A DNA stretch of 18,191 nt from Chitinophaga pinensis (GCA_945890595.1 CAMDCQ010000024.1:1-18191); one strand, 5' to 3'; positions 7,482 to 14,068 are shown, counted from the first letter of the stretch. Notes: generated from the sequence alone by a model not told the origin. Numbers and translations: made by a program.

Positions 7482-9845
7482 ATGAAAAGCACAGACCTAT
7501 TTATACATCAATCATCCAACGAATTCAATGTTCAACAAACCATTTTAGAGCGTCTGTCTTTAAGCCAATTTGGTGTTATCGAGACTCCTAACAAACTTCC
7601 AGAAGTCCTATTTATAACCTCATATCCCCCAAGAGAGTGCGGCATAGCCACCTATTCTCAAGATTTAATCAACGCATTAAATAATCAGTTTTCAAACTCC
7701 TTTACCTGTTCGATTTGTGCCTTAGAATCGGATCCAGAGCAGCATAGCTATATGGAAACTCCTAAGTTTATATTGAACACTGACAATCGTAACTCTTTTA
7801 CGAAAATGGCTTTCCACATAAATCGTGATGAAAATATTAAATTGGTGGTCATGCAACATGAGTTTGGTTTTTTTGCAAAAAAAGAAGCGGAGTTCAAATT
7901 ATTCTTTGATAGTATTACCAAACCCATTGTATTCGTATTTCATACCGTATTGCCCAACCCTGATGCTGGGTTAAGAAACAGGGTAAGGGACATAGCCGCC
8001 ATAGCCTCATCCATTATCGTGATGACGTCCAATGCGGCCGCTATTTTAATTAATGAATATGATGTTCCGGACTATACCATAACTGTGATTCCACACGGAA
8101 CCCATCTGGTACCACCTCTAGACCGAAAAAAATTAAAATATAAGTACCAATTCTCACACCGCAAAGTGCTATCTACCTTTGGTTTGTTAGGTTCTAGTAA
8201 AAGTATTGAAACCACACTTGACGCTCTACCATCTGTTATACAATCACACCCCGAGGTGTTGTTTTTGGTACTGGGAAAAACACATCCATCTGTCGTAAAA
8301 CAGGATGGAGAACGCTACAGAAATATGCTCGAAGAAAAAGTAAAGACGTTGCACCTTGAAAACCACGTGATGTTTGTAAACGAGTATCTTCAATTGCCTA
8401 TATTGTTGGAATACCTTCAACTTTCAGACATCTACTTATTTACCTCCAAAGACCCTAATCAGGCGGTCAGCGGTACTTTTTCGTATGCCGTGAGTTGTGG
8501 CTGCCCCGTTATTTCTACACCTATACCCCATGCTAAAGAGGTATTAGGGAATAACAATGGAATTATCGTAGACTTTGAAAATCCCCCTCAGCTTGCTAAA
8601 GCTATTCTATCCCTGCTCAACAATGAAAAATTACGTGCCTCTATCTCATCCAATAGTTTACATCAAATGGCTTCCACAGCGTGGCAAAATTCAGCAATTT
8701 CGCATGCACTCTTATTTAAAAAACTGACTACAGGTACTATTCAACTAGCTTACAAAATTCCGCCTGTAAATTTAAAACATATTCAAAAAATGACAACTCA
8801 TTTTGGGATGATACAGTTCTCCAAAATGGCTTCTCCTAATATAGATTCAGGGTACACTTTAGATGACAATGCAAGAGCATTAATTGCTTTATGCCAACAT
8901 TATGAAATGTTTCAAGACAAAAAGGATCTAGATTTAGTAAACACCTACTTAGATTTTATTAAATTCTGTATGCTTCCTAACGGTCTTTTCTTGAACTATG
9001 TGAACGACAATAAGCAATTTACCTCACAGAATGTTTCTGAAAACATGGATGATAGTAATGGCAGAGCTGTTTGGGCACTGGGATATGTGTGCTCTCTAAC
9101 CAATATATTACCCATTCATGTGACCAAAGAAGCTGAAAAACTATTGGCAGTAGCCTTGTTACAATTAGAAAAAGTACATTCTACACGAGCAATGGCATTT
9201 ATCATTAAGGGACTATACTATCAAAATAGTGAGGAAAATAAAAACCTATTGATACTGCTAGCAGATAGATTAGTGCAAATGTATACGCATGAAAAAACGA
9301 AAGATTGGCACTGGTTTGAAAATTATTTAACTTACGGAAATAGCGTTTTGTCGGAAGCGATGTTATGCGCATACCTGCGGACCAACAAACGCGAATACAA
9401 AACAATAGCAAACGAGAGCTTTGGTTTTTTACTATCGGAAATATTTGTAGATGACACGATAAAAGTCATATCCAATAAAGGTTGGCACCGTAAAGGTCAG
9501 CAAAAAACCGCTGCCTTAGGTGGTGAGCAACCCATAGATGTAGCATACACTATTGTGGCTTTAGAAAAATTCTACAATGCGTTTCATAAAGATGAACATA
9601 AATCAAAAGCCATCATTGCTTTTAACTGGTTTTTAGGCGCAAATCATTTACATCAAATAATTTACAACCCTCGCACGGGTGGTTGTTATGACGGACTAGA
9701 AGAAACAAATGTAAACCTTAACCAAGGAGCCGAATCTACACTGAGTTACCTTATGGCTCGTTTGGCAATAGAGAAAATGAATTCCCCGAAAAAAGAGCCG
9801 ACCACAACCTATAAGCACATTTACTTAGCATCTGTTACAGCGTAA
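7482..9845 (+). CDS. GT4-type glycosyltransferase fused to a C-terminal helical-toroid domain
   Basis: The 787-aa protein has two halves. Residues 40-405 form a GT-B glycosyltransferase of the GT4 type: an N-terminal loop TSYPPRECGIATYSQ (46-60), HEFGFF (126-131), PHGTH (204-208), GLLGSSKSIE (234-243) and a donor-site region from DPNQAVSGTFSYAVSCGCPVISTP (324-347). The usual E-x7-E pair is not clear: the first acidic position is replaced by the QAVSGT stretch. Residues about 430-765 are helical with repeated motifs, LDDNARALIAL (460-470) and MDDSNGRAVWALG (522-534), typical of alpha/alpha-toroid sugar-binding or glycosidase-like folds. No signal peptide or membrane helix is present, so it acts in the cytoplasm, probably with a nucleotide-sugar donor. 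The adjacent GH130 gene suggests GDP-mannose as donor, which is an inference. The next genes lie beyond a 324-bp gap, so it ends the operon. Confidence 0.88.
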   Translation: MKSTDLFIHQSSNEFNVQQTILERLSLSQFGVIETPNKLPEVLFITSYPPRECGIATYSQDLINALNNQFSNSFTCSICALESDPEQHSYMETPKFILNTDNRNSFTKMAFHINRDENIKLVVMQHEFGFFAKKEAEFKLFFDSITKPIVFVFHTVLPNPDAGLRNRVRDIAAIASSIIVMTSNAAAILINEYDVPDYTITVIPHGTHLVPPLDRKKLKYKYQFSHRKVLSTFGLLGSSKSIETTLDALPSVIQSHPEVLFLVLGKTHPSVVKQDGERYRNMLEEKVKTLHLENHVMFVNEYLQLPILLEYLQLSDIYLFTSKDPNQAVSGTFSYAVSCGCPVISTPIPHAKEVLGNNNGIIVDFENPPQLAKAILSLLNNEKLRASISSNSLHQMASTAWQNSAISHALLFKKLTTGTIQLAYKIPPVNLKHIQKMTTHFGMIQFSKMASPNIDSGYTLDDNARALIALCQHYEMFQDKKDLDLVNTYLDFIKFCMLPNGLFLNYVNDNKQFTSQNVSENMDDSNGRAVWALGYVCSLTNILPIHVTKEAEKLLAVALLQLEKVHSTRAMAFIIKGLYYQNSEENKNLLILLADRLVQMYTHEKTKDWHWFENYLTYGNSVLSEAMLCAYLRTNKREYKTIANESFGFLLSEIFVDDTIKVISNKGWHRKGQQKTAALGGEQPIDVAYTIVALEKFYNAFHKDEHKSKAIIAFNWFLGANHLHQIIYNPRTGGCYDGLEETNVNLNQGAESTLSYLMARLAIEKMNSPKKEPTTTYKHIYLASVTA

Positions 9846-9931
9846 AAAGTAGTGTCGTGCTACACTACCCCATATCCATTGGCAGTGCCTGATAAGCTAA
9901 TCATGGATTTTGCATCCTAAAACATTAGCAC

Positions 9932-9943
9932 TATAGGCCTATA
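9932..9943. promoter_or_regulatory. 12-bp palindrome upstream of the paired boxes
   Basis: TATAGGCCTATA is a perfect palindrome, ending 9 bp before box 1 of the promoter at 9953. The position is suited to a second regulator, but no other copy of this sequence was seen in the window. Confidence 0.3.
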
Positions 9944-9952
9944 TAAACCTAG

Positions 9953-10016
9953 TAATCATGTAGCATTAATCGCTAATTATGTAACAGTTACCATAGGTGT
10001 AAAACGGATCTTTGTG
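9953..10016 (+). promoter_or_regulatory. Candidate promoter of the acidic conserved protein gene with paired boxes
   Basis: Box 1 TAATCATGTA (9953-9962) and box 2 TAATTATGTA (9974-9983) are 21 bp apart. Box 2 starts 33 bp before GATCTTTGTG (10007-10016). Both boxes match the consensus better than in the other three promoters, while the -7 element deviates slightly more. The leader to the gene at 10170 would be about 150 nt. Confidence 0.62.
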
Positions 10017-10070
10017 ATGAAGAAATAAGCCAAATTGCACCCTGAATCATTATCACGAAGCACATATCAG

Positions 10071-10154
10071 ATGAGTAATTCTAGTGCGACGAAGATAGGT
10101 TTGATATACAGAATCACTTCCTTTTGGCTCGGACTAGCATTTTTAAGACGTTAA
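10071..10154 (+). CDS. Possible 27-aa hydrophobic small ORF
   Basis: The ORF reads MSNSSATKIGLIYRITSFWL and ends GLAFLRR, with a short hydrophobic middle (about residues 9-25) flanked by arginines. It lies in the long leader between the promoter at 9953 and the gene at 10170, ending 15 bp before the latter. It could be a tiny membrane protein, a leader peptide or chance. No recognisable ribosome binding site helps to decide. Confidence 0.2.
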   Translation: MSNSSATKIGLIYRITSFWLGLAFLRR

Positions 10155-10169
10155 ATAACCCACCATGAA

Positions 10170-10688
10170 ATGAAAAACAGGAGAACGAATAAGCAACTCG
10201 AAAAAGATATACTAACCATTACGCTTAAAATACACAATGAATTCCCAGAATTATCCAAGTTTATAAAGGAAATGCCGTTAGAACAGGCAGAAGGCGAAAA
10301 TGCGCCTACCAACAATGAAAAACTAGAGGCTTATATGAACTCACTAGAAGAAATTTTGCTGCGCTACTCCAAGACTCATAAATCAGACAACAAGCAAGAA
10401 ATGCAGGAGCTTCCAGGCTACAAATTATACCCTCCATCCGATGATATTTATGTAAAAGGAATTAAAGAATCTTCCCTTAAGCCCGAAGACACCTCCAAAA
10501 AGAAAACACCTAACCAACCCCAGGGTCTTCGCAACGAAAAAGATTTTTCGGAAGATATGTCGGGTGATGATTTAGATGTACCTGGGTCAGAGTTAGACGA
10601 CAAACAAGAACGAATAGGCAATGAAGACGAAGAAAATAATTACTACAGTTTAGGTGGTGACAATCACAGTGATCTGGACGAAAACTAA
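10170..10688 (+). CDS. Conserved acidic protein of unknown function (Bacteroidetes type)
   Basis: This 172-aa cytoplasmic protein has two parts. The N-terminal about 75 residues are predicted helical (LEKDILTITLKIHNEFPELSKFI, then EKLEAYMNSLEEIL). The C-terminal about 60 are very acidic and probably unstructured, ending in LDVPGSELDDKQERIGNEDEENNYYSLGGD, a tail I recognise as recurring in Bacteroidetes hypothetical proteins. No enzyme motif, signal peptide or membrane helix is present. An ATG at 10165 opens a two-codon ORF (ATGAAATGA) whose stop overlaps the chosen ATG at 10170. The next gene (SHOCT protein) is 84 bp downstream and probably in the same transcript, ending at the terminator at 11046. 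The paired-box promoter upstream links it with the AraC/kinase system. Function unknown. Confidence 0.85.
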   Translation: MKNRRTNKQLEKDILTITLKIHNEFPELSKFIKEMPLEQAEGENAPTNNEKLEAYMNSLEEILLRYSKTHKSDNKQEMQELPGYKLYPPSDDIYVKGIKESSLKPEDTSKKKTPNQPQGLRNEKDFSEDMSGDDLDVPGSELDDKQERIGNEDEENNYYSLGGDNHSDLDEN

Positions 10689-10709
10689 GAATATCCTAAA
10701 TTAAATACC

Positions 10710-10752
10710 GAGCAACAGCGGAACTGAAGAACGGGCAACAGCGCAACTGAAG
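10710..10752 (+). repeat. Imperfect 23-bp-period tandem repeat
   Basis: Two 20-base copies (10710-10729 and 10733-10752) share 18 of 20 bases around the core GCAACAGCG-AACTGAAG. They lie between the acidic-protein gene and the SHOCT gene. The 23-bp period is not a multiple of three, so it is not a coding repeat. Confidence 0.75.
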
Positions 10753-10772
10753 GTATCATTAAATCAACTAGT

Positions 10773-10988
10773 ATGTACATGTACGGAGGTTATCATTTTT
10801 TGGGGATGCACGCCATTTGGTGGATCATTTGGATTTTTATTCTATTTTGGATTTTTGCTATTCCTTACAACATTCCAGGACAACGATCTAAAAAGGAATC
10901 ACACCTAGATATTTTAAAAAAACGGTTGGCTTCAGGTGAAATCGATCAGGAGGAATATCTACAAAAAAAGAAAATACTGGAAGAATAG
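10773..10988 (+). CDS. Small membrane protein with C-terminal SHOCT domain
   Basis: This 71-aa protein has one hydrophobic helix at about residues 12-32 (HAIWWIIWIFILFWIFAIPY), then a short linker and a SHOCT motif at about 43-71 (LDILKKRLASGEIDQEEYLQKKKIL). The SHOCT motif is the common short C-terminal helix pair with the pattern L-x-x-R-x-A-x-G-E-I-x-x-E-E-Y/F. SHOCT proteins are small, often membrane attached and stress linked; the motif is thought to mediate oligomerisation. The ATG at 10773 is followed by a second in-frame ATG two codons later, so the start is uncertain by two residues. The length and layout are typical of Bacteroidetes family members. The gene is followed by a strong terminator at 11046, which probably ends the transcript starting near 10021. 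Confidence 0.88.
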   Translation: MYMYGGYHFLGMHAIWWIIWIFILFWIFAIPYNIPGQRSKKESHLDILKKRLASGEIDQEEYLQKKKILEE

Positions 10989-11045
10989 TTTCTTTTAGCC
11001 AGCGCCACCATGTTGTATTTTGGGGCAGAAAAATTAAGTTGTTGT

Positions 11046-11080
11046 ATGGGTGAATATCTAAAAAATAGTCACCCATTTTT
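11046..11080 (+). terminator. Intrinsic terminator after the SHOCT gene
   Basis: A perfect 8-bp stem ATGGGTGA (11046-11053) with TCACCCAT (11069-11076), with a possible inner TAT/ATA pairing, runs directly into TTTTT at 11076-11080. It lies 57 bp after the stop codon and before the next promoter. Confidence 0.8.
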
Positions 11081-11119
11081 GCGTTTGTACGGCATCTCAA
11101 ATCATAGAGCGTGGTCTCT

Positions 11120-11183
11120 TAATTATACAACAATAAGCTCCAATCATGTAAGATTTATAAGCAGTTGAGCAGTCACCTTTGTA
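11120..11183 (+). promoter_or_regulatory. Candidate promoter of the His/Ala-rich gene with paired boxes
   Basis: Box 1 TAATTATACA (11120-11129) and box 2 CAATCATGTA (11141-11150) are 21 bp apart. Box 2 starts 33 bp before CACCTTTGTA (11174-11183), the same ten bases as in the GH130 promoter. TGAGCA occurs 8 bp upstream of the -7 element in both. The leader to the ATG at 11224 would be about 35 nt. Confidence 0.66.
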
Positions 11184-11223
11184 TCGTAGTGAAAGCAACT
11201 TCATTATCTTTAAAATACATACC

Positions 11224-11475
11224 ATGATAAATACTCAAAAGAACGAAAAACAAGAAAAGACTCCTAAAACAGAAAGTCAGAAAGTGGTTAAAAATCACAA
11301 AAAAGCAGCTACTCATTTTCAGGCTGCAGCCAAAAGCCATTTGGAAGCGGCCAAACACCATGAAAACCATAATCATGATCTCGCTGCATCTAGTATTATC
11401 GAAGCGATGAGTCATGCAAATCGTGCCAAAAAAGCACAAAAAGCAGATTTGAAACAGCATACATTTATTAAGTAA
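11224..11475 (+). CDS. His/Ala/Lys-rich helical small protein
   Basis: The 83-aa protein has a lysine-rich head (MINTQKNEKQEKTPKTESQ) and then a long amphipathic helical stretch with repeated A-A and H pairs: KNHKKAATHFQAAAKSHLEAAKHHENHNHDLAAS, then EAMSHANRAKKAQKAD. Histidines recur with helical spacing, which could bind metal or simply give a charged helix. The type is common in Bacteroidetes but has no known function. The frame stays open upstream to a TTG at 11179, but that codon lies inside the -7 element, so ATG 11224 is the start. It has its own paired-box promoter and is followed by a weak hairpin at 11489, so it may be a single-gene unit or read on into the nitroreductase and Dps genes. 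Confidence 0.8.
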   Translation: MINTQKNEKQEKTPKTESQKVVKNHKKAATHFQAAAKSHLEAAKHHENHNHDLAASSIIEAMSHANRAKKAQKADLKQHTFIK

Positions 11476-11488
11476 AACAAGTACTCCC

Positions 11489-11520
11489 AAGCTTATAAAT
11501 TTACTTTAAGCTTATTTTAT
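11489..11520 (+). terminator. Weak hairpin after the His/Ala-rich gene
   Basis: A 7-bp stem AAGCTTA (11489-11495) with TAAGCTT (11507-11513), with an 11-nt loop, is followed by ATTTTAT. It is AT-rich and may terminate only part of the transcripts. Confidence 0.45.
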
Positions 11521-11589
11521 AACTAGGTGCCCACCGTTGTTACAGAGATTTACACTAAACAACCCATGGTCCGCCCAAAATTAAATAAT

Positions 11590-12222
11590 ATGAAACTACT
11601 GGATAAACTAAAATGGCGCTATGCGACCAAAGCTATGAATGGCAAAAATGTATCACAAGCCAAAATAGATAAAATCATTGAAGCGGTATCACTAGCGCCT
11701 TCTTCAAGCGGCTTGCAGCCTTATGAAATAATAGTAATTACCAATCAAGAGGTGAAGGACAAAATTAGACCGATAGCATGGAACCAGTCTGTAATTTCTG
11801 ATTGTTCTCATCTACTTGTTTTTGCTGCCTGGGACACGTACACAGCCGAGCGAATCAACATTGTATTTGATCTCACGAATAAAATACGTGACTTAAAAAA
11901 TGAAGGTTGGGAAAATTACCGAAAATTATTACTAGATACCTATCCGCAGAAAGATGCAGAAGAAAACTTTAATCACGCTGCCAAACAAGCGTATATAGCG
12001 CTAGCCATTGCGATAACGGCGGCTGCACTACAAGATATAGACAGTACGCCAATGGAAGGCTTTGATGCCGAAGCAGTAGACAATTATTTAGGCTTAAGAG
12101 AAAAAGGATTAAGAAGCTGTGTAATACTGGCTATTGGTTACAGAGACGTCGAAAATGACTGGCTAGTAAACTTAAAAAAAGTCAGAAAAAGTATAGAAGA
12201 CCTCGTCACCATAATGGATTAA
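11590..12222 (+). CDS. Nitroreductase-family NAD(P)H-dependent oxidoreductase (NfsB-like)
   Basis: The 210-aa product from ATG 11590 has the length and start (MKLLDKLKWRYATKAMNG) usual for FMN-dependent nitroreductases of the NfsB/FRase I group. Expected FMN contacts are R10-Y11-A12-T13-K14 and SSSGLQPYEIIV (38-49). Near the C-terminus the phosphate-site region GLREKGLRSCVILAIGYRD is present. Enzymes of the family reduce quinones, nitro compounds or enones using NAD(P)H and are typical of redox-stress regulons; the natural substrate is not evident. The frame is also open from a GTG at 11527 and an ATG at 11566, but these would add residues not usual for the family. It lies 27 bp before the Dps gene with a poly-A spacer, so they are likely co-transcribed. 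Confidence 0.92.
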   Translation: MKLLDKLKWRYATKAMNGKNVSQAKIDKIIEAVSLAPSSSGLQPYEIIVITNQEVKDKIRPIAWNQSVISDCSHLLVFAAWDTYTAERINIVFDLTNKIRDLKNEGWENYRKLLLDTYPQKDAEENFNHAAKQAYIALAIAITAAALQDIDSTPMEGFDAEAVDNYLGLREKGLRSCVILAIGYRDVENDWLVNLKKVRKSIEDLVTIMD

Positions 12223-12249
12223 CATTCACCTAAAATTTAAAAAAAAAAT

Positions 12250-12723
12250 ATGAATATAACTATTGGAATTTCAGAGCTAAACAGACAAGCGGTTGCCACA
12301 AAACTGGCGAAATTACTCGCAGACGAAACCGTACTTTACATCAAAACCAAAAATGCTCACTGGAACGTTGAAGGCGCAGATTTTTATGAAAAGCATACAT
12401 TTTTTGAAACGCAGTTCGGTCAATTAGATGTGATCATAGATAACGTTGCCGAGCGTATGCGTTCTCTTGGCCATTATGCCCCGGCTACGCTTAAATCATA
12501 CTTGAGCTTAACCCATCTTACCGAGCAAACAAGAGAGCAAAACGATAGTCAAGGATTTATCAAAGAACTCTTATTGGACCATGAGCACATCATCATAGAA
12601 CTAAGAGGCTATATAAACCAATTCGGCACAGAGTATCAAGATTTAGGTACAAGTGACTTTGTCACTGGCCTAATGGAGAAACACGAAAAAATGGCTTGGT
12701 TTCTCAGATCACACACAAAATAA
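12250..12723 (+). CDS. dps: Dps-family ferritin-like DNA-binding/iron-storage protein
   Basis: This 157-aa protein is of usual Dps length. The inter-subunit ferroxidase residues are all in place with the family's exact spacing: H37 and W38 in KNAHWNVEG, H49, D64 and E68 in DNVAERM, corresponding to H31, H43, D58 and E62 of Listeria Dps. Dps forms a 12-subunit cage that oxidises Fe(II) with hydrogen peroxide, stores iron and shields DNA in starved or oxidatively stressed cells. The N-terminus is short (about 10 residues before helix A) with few lysines, so direct DNA binding may be weak. It lies directly after the nitroreductase gene and is followed by a clear hairpin terminator, so it probably ends that transcript. 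Confidence 0.96.
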   Translation: MNITIGISELNRQAVATKLAKLLADETVLYIKTKNAHWNVEGADFYEKHTFFETQFGQLDVIIDNVAERMRSLGHYAPATLKSYLSLTHLTEQTREQNDSQGFIKELLLDHEHIIIELRGYINQFGTEYQDLGTSDFVTGLMEKHEKMAWFLRSHTK

Positions 12724-12729
12724 CACCTG

Positions 12730-12767
12730 AGCACATTACCATATATCATATTTGGTAATGTGCTTTA
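12730..12767 (+). terminator. Hairpin terminator after dps
   Basis: A perfect 12-bp stem AGCACATTACCA (12730-12741) with TGGTAATGTGCT (12753-12764) and an 11-nt AT-rich loop is followed by TTA. The U-run is short. It starts 7 bp after the dps stop codon. Confidence 0.65.
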
Positions 12768-12829
12768 TCGAACGTTTGCTATGACGTAAGCAACAGTTTT
12801 AAAAAAATCACCAATCACTCAAAGAAGAA

Positions 12830-13147
12830 ATGAAAATACAATTCAATACAGATAAAACCATAAACGGAGATGATAGACATCAAGAATTCTTTACAACACA
12901 AATCGCTGACGAGCTAGAACGGTACGAATCTCATATTTCACGAATAGAAGTACACGTTTCTGATGAAAATGGTAAAAAAGACGGAATCAATGACATTCGT
13001 TGCTTACTGGAAGCAAGACTCGAAGGCTTCAAACCCATTGCCGTTTCCAATCAAGCAGAAAACACAGAACTTGCGGTATCTGGTGCTATTACCAAACTAA
13101 AGGCAAGCTTAAAGACAACACTTGGTCGTATCCAAAATCATTCTTAA
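12830..13147 (+). CDS. HPF/RaiA-type ribosome-associated hibernation factor (short form)
   Basis: This 105-aa protein matches the single-domain HPF/RaiA (sigma-54 modulation, S30AE) family: an N-terminal strand MKIQFNTDKTI, a helix FFTTQIADELERYESHI, strands SRIEVHVSDENGKKDG and IRCLLEARLEGFKPIAVSNQA, and a final helix LAVSGAITKLKASLKTTLGRI. Such proteins bind the decoding centre of 30S subunits and put ribosomes into an inactive state in stationary phase or stress. It lacks the C-terminal dimerisation domain of long HPF, and it has fewer basic residues in helix 1 than E. coli HPF, so it may be a diverged stress paralogue rather than the housekeeping factor. A possible -7 element AACGTTTG lies at 12771, but the 21-bp paired boxes are absent there. 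The barrel-protein gene follows after 31 bp. Confidence 0.82.
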   Translation: MKIQFNTDKTINGDDRHQEFFTTQIADELERYESHISRIEVHVSDENGKKDGINDIRCLLEARLEGFKPIAVSNQAENTELAVSGAITKLKASLKTTLGRIQNHS

Positions 13148-13178
13148 ATTCAATTAACATTTAATATAAAACAAGAAA

Positions 13179-13868
13179 ATGAAAACAATTACACGTATTC
13201 TTATAGGTTTAACAGCACTTCTTTTTATAAATAATCCAAATTTAATGGCTCAGGATGCTGAGTCCTATAAAAAAGCTGAGTTCGGATTTAGGTTAATGCC
13301 TACCATGACCTCACTTGAAGTGAATAATTCGAGTGGAGGAGCCGTTAGCGGAGAAACATTACTTGGGCTAAGCGCCAGAGCGCTAATCGGATTTAGTCTG
13401 ACCAAACATATTGCTATACAAAGTGAAGTTATGTATAGTTCATTCGGTCACAAATCCTTTGATAGTGAGGTAGAACGAAAAATAAACTTGAGATATGTAA
13501 GTATTCCGCTCCTATTTTCCGTAAACACGGGCAAAGCAAACTTCATCAACTTGAACGCCGTTGCAGGCCCGCAGCTTGGCATAAATGTAGGCAGCGATCT
13601 TACTACCTCAGGCTCTAATGGTACTACCGAAAAGCAACCTGTGCTTTCTGTTTCTAAAAACGATTTCGGACTCGCTTATGGTGCAGGTATCGATTTTGCG
13701 CTTAACAAGCAACACAATGTTCGCTTAGATTTAGGATATCGTGGTTTACTAGGATTGATGGACATTAGCGATAATAGCCAAACAATTTCCCCAGATTCCT
13801 ATTACATCTTACCTAAATCGCGTATTAACACGCAGTCAGTGTATATAGGTCTATCTATAATGATCTAA
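13179..13868 (+). CDS. Outer-membrane beta-barrel protein (porin-family, OmpA-like fold)
   Basis: The 229-aa protein starts with a signal peptide (MKTITRILIGLTALLFINNPNLMAQ, with the MAQ end usual in Bacteroidetes). A series of alternating amphipathic strands follows: KAEFGFRLMPTMTSLEV, LLGLSARALIGFSLTKHIAIQSEVMYSSFGHKS, INLRYVSIPLLFSV, FINLNAVAGPQLGINVGSDL, FGLAYGAGIDFALNKQHNVRLDLGYRGLLGLMDI and a final strand QSVYIGLSIMI with a terminal hydrophobic residue. This fits the small outer-membrane barrels (about eight strands) of the OMP_b-brl families. It is an outer-membrane protein of unknown ligand. It lies 31 bp after the HPF-like gene and probably shares its transcript. A hairpin at 13980 follows. 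Confidence 0.9.
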   Translation: MKTITRILIGLTALLFINNPNLMAQDAESYKKAEFGFRLMPTMTSLEVNNSSGGAVSGETLLGLSARALIGFSLTKHIAIQSEVMYSSFGHKSFDSEVERKINLRYVSIPLLFSVNTGKANFINLNAVAGPQLGINVGSDLTTSGSNGTTEKQPVLSVSKNDFGLAYGAGIDFALNKQHNVRLDLGYRGLLGLMDISDNSQTISPDSYYILPKSRINTQSVYIGLSIMI

Positions 13869-13979
13869 TCAATAATTGTCAAAAACACCTTGGTAATCCT
13901 ATCATAACGCAGGCTCTTATACCGGGTTAATAAAGGGCATATCAACACTAATAAATCCTATAACTCTTTACCTAAATTG

Positions 13980-14016
13980 TGTAAAGGTCTGCTCGCATAA
14001 GGAGTAGACCTTTACA
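13980..14016. terminator. Long hairpin between the barrel and lipoprotein genes
   Basis: An 11-bp stem TGTAAAGGTCT (13980-13990) with AGACCTTTACA (14006-14016) continues through a G-U pair into CTC/GAG, giving about 15 bp with a 7-nt loop. No strong T-run follows. It lies 111 bp after the barrel gene stop codon; it is probably a terminator, though an RNA-stability element is also possible. Confidence 0.55.
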
Positions 14017-14068
14017 ACATATTAATTCCATTCAAAATTTAAAAAAACGTTAAAATCAACGAAACACC

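Larger units (their letters stand above)
9846..10169. other. 324-bp gap holding a hairpin, a promoter and a possible 27-aa ORF
   Basis: After the glycosyltransferase stop there is a modest 7-bp hairpin (GTAGTGT 9849-9855 with ACACTAC 9862-9868) with no T-run. A 12-bp palindrome TATAGGCCTATA follows (9932-9943), then the paired-box promoter (9953-10016) and a short ORF (10071-10154). No larger gene is visible on either strand. Confidence 0.6.

Noticed and set aside
11179..11223. Upstream extension of the His/Ala-rich gene to a TTG start
   Set aside because: The TTG is part of the candidate -7 element, so it would not be transcribed; ATG 11224 is a better start.
11173..11490. 105-aa minus-strand ORF, hydrophobic and Cys/Phe-rich
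   Set aside because: It is the mirror of the His/Ala/Lys-rich gene, whose A-rich codons read as F/L/C-rich on the other strand, and it spans that gene's promoter.
11527..11589. N-terminal extension of the nitroreductase to a GTG start
   Set aside because: The extra 21 residues are not typical of the family, whose members start near MKLLDKLKWRYATK.
12771..12778. AACGTTTG before the HPF-like gene as a fifth paired-box promoter
   Set aside because: The -7-like element is plausible, but the boxes at the required distances match poorly and lie within the dps terminator hairpin.
13853..13895. CACCTTGGTA after the barrel gene, resembling the -7 element
   Set aside because: It lacks the TTTG core, and there are no matching boxes 33 and 54 bp upstream.
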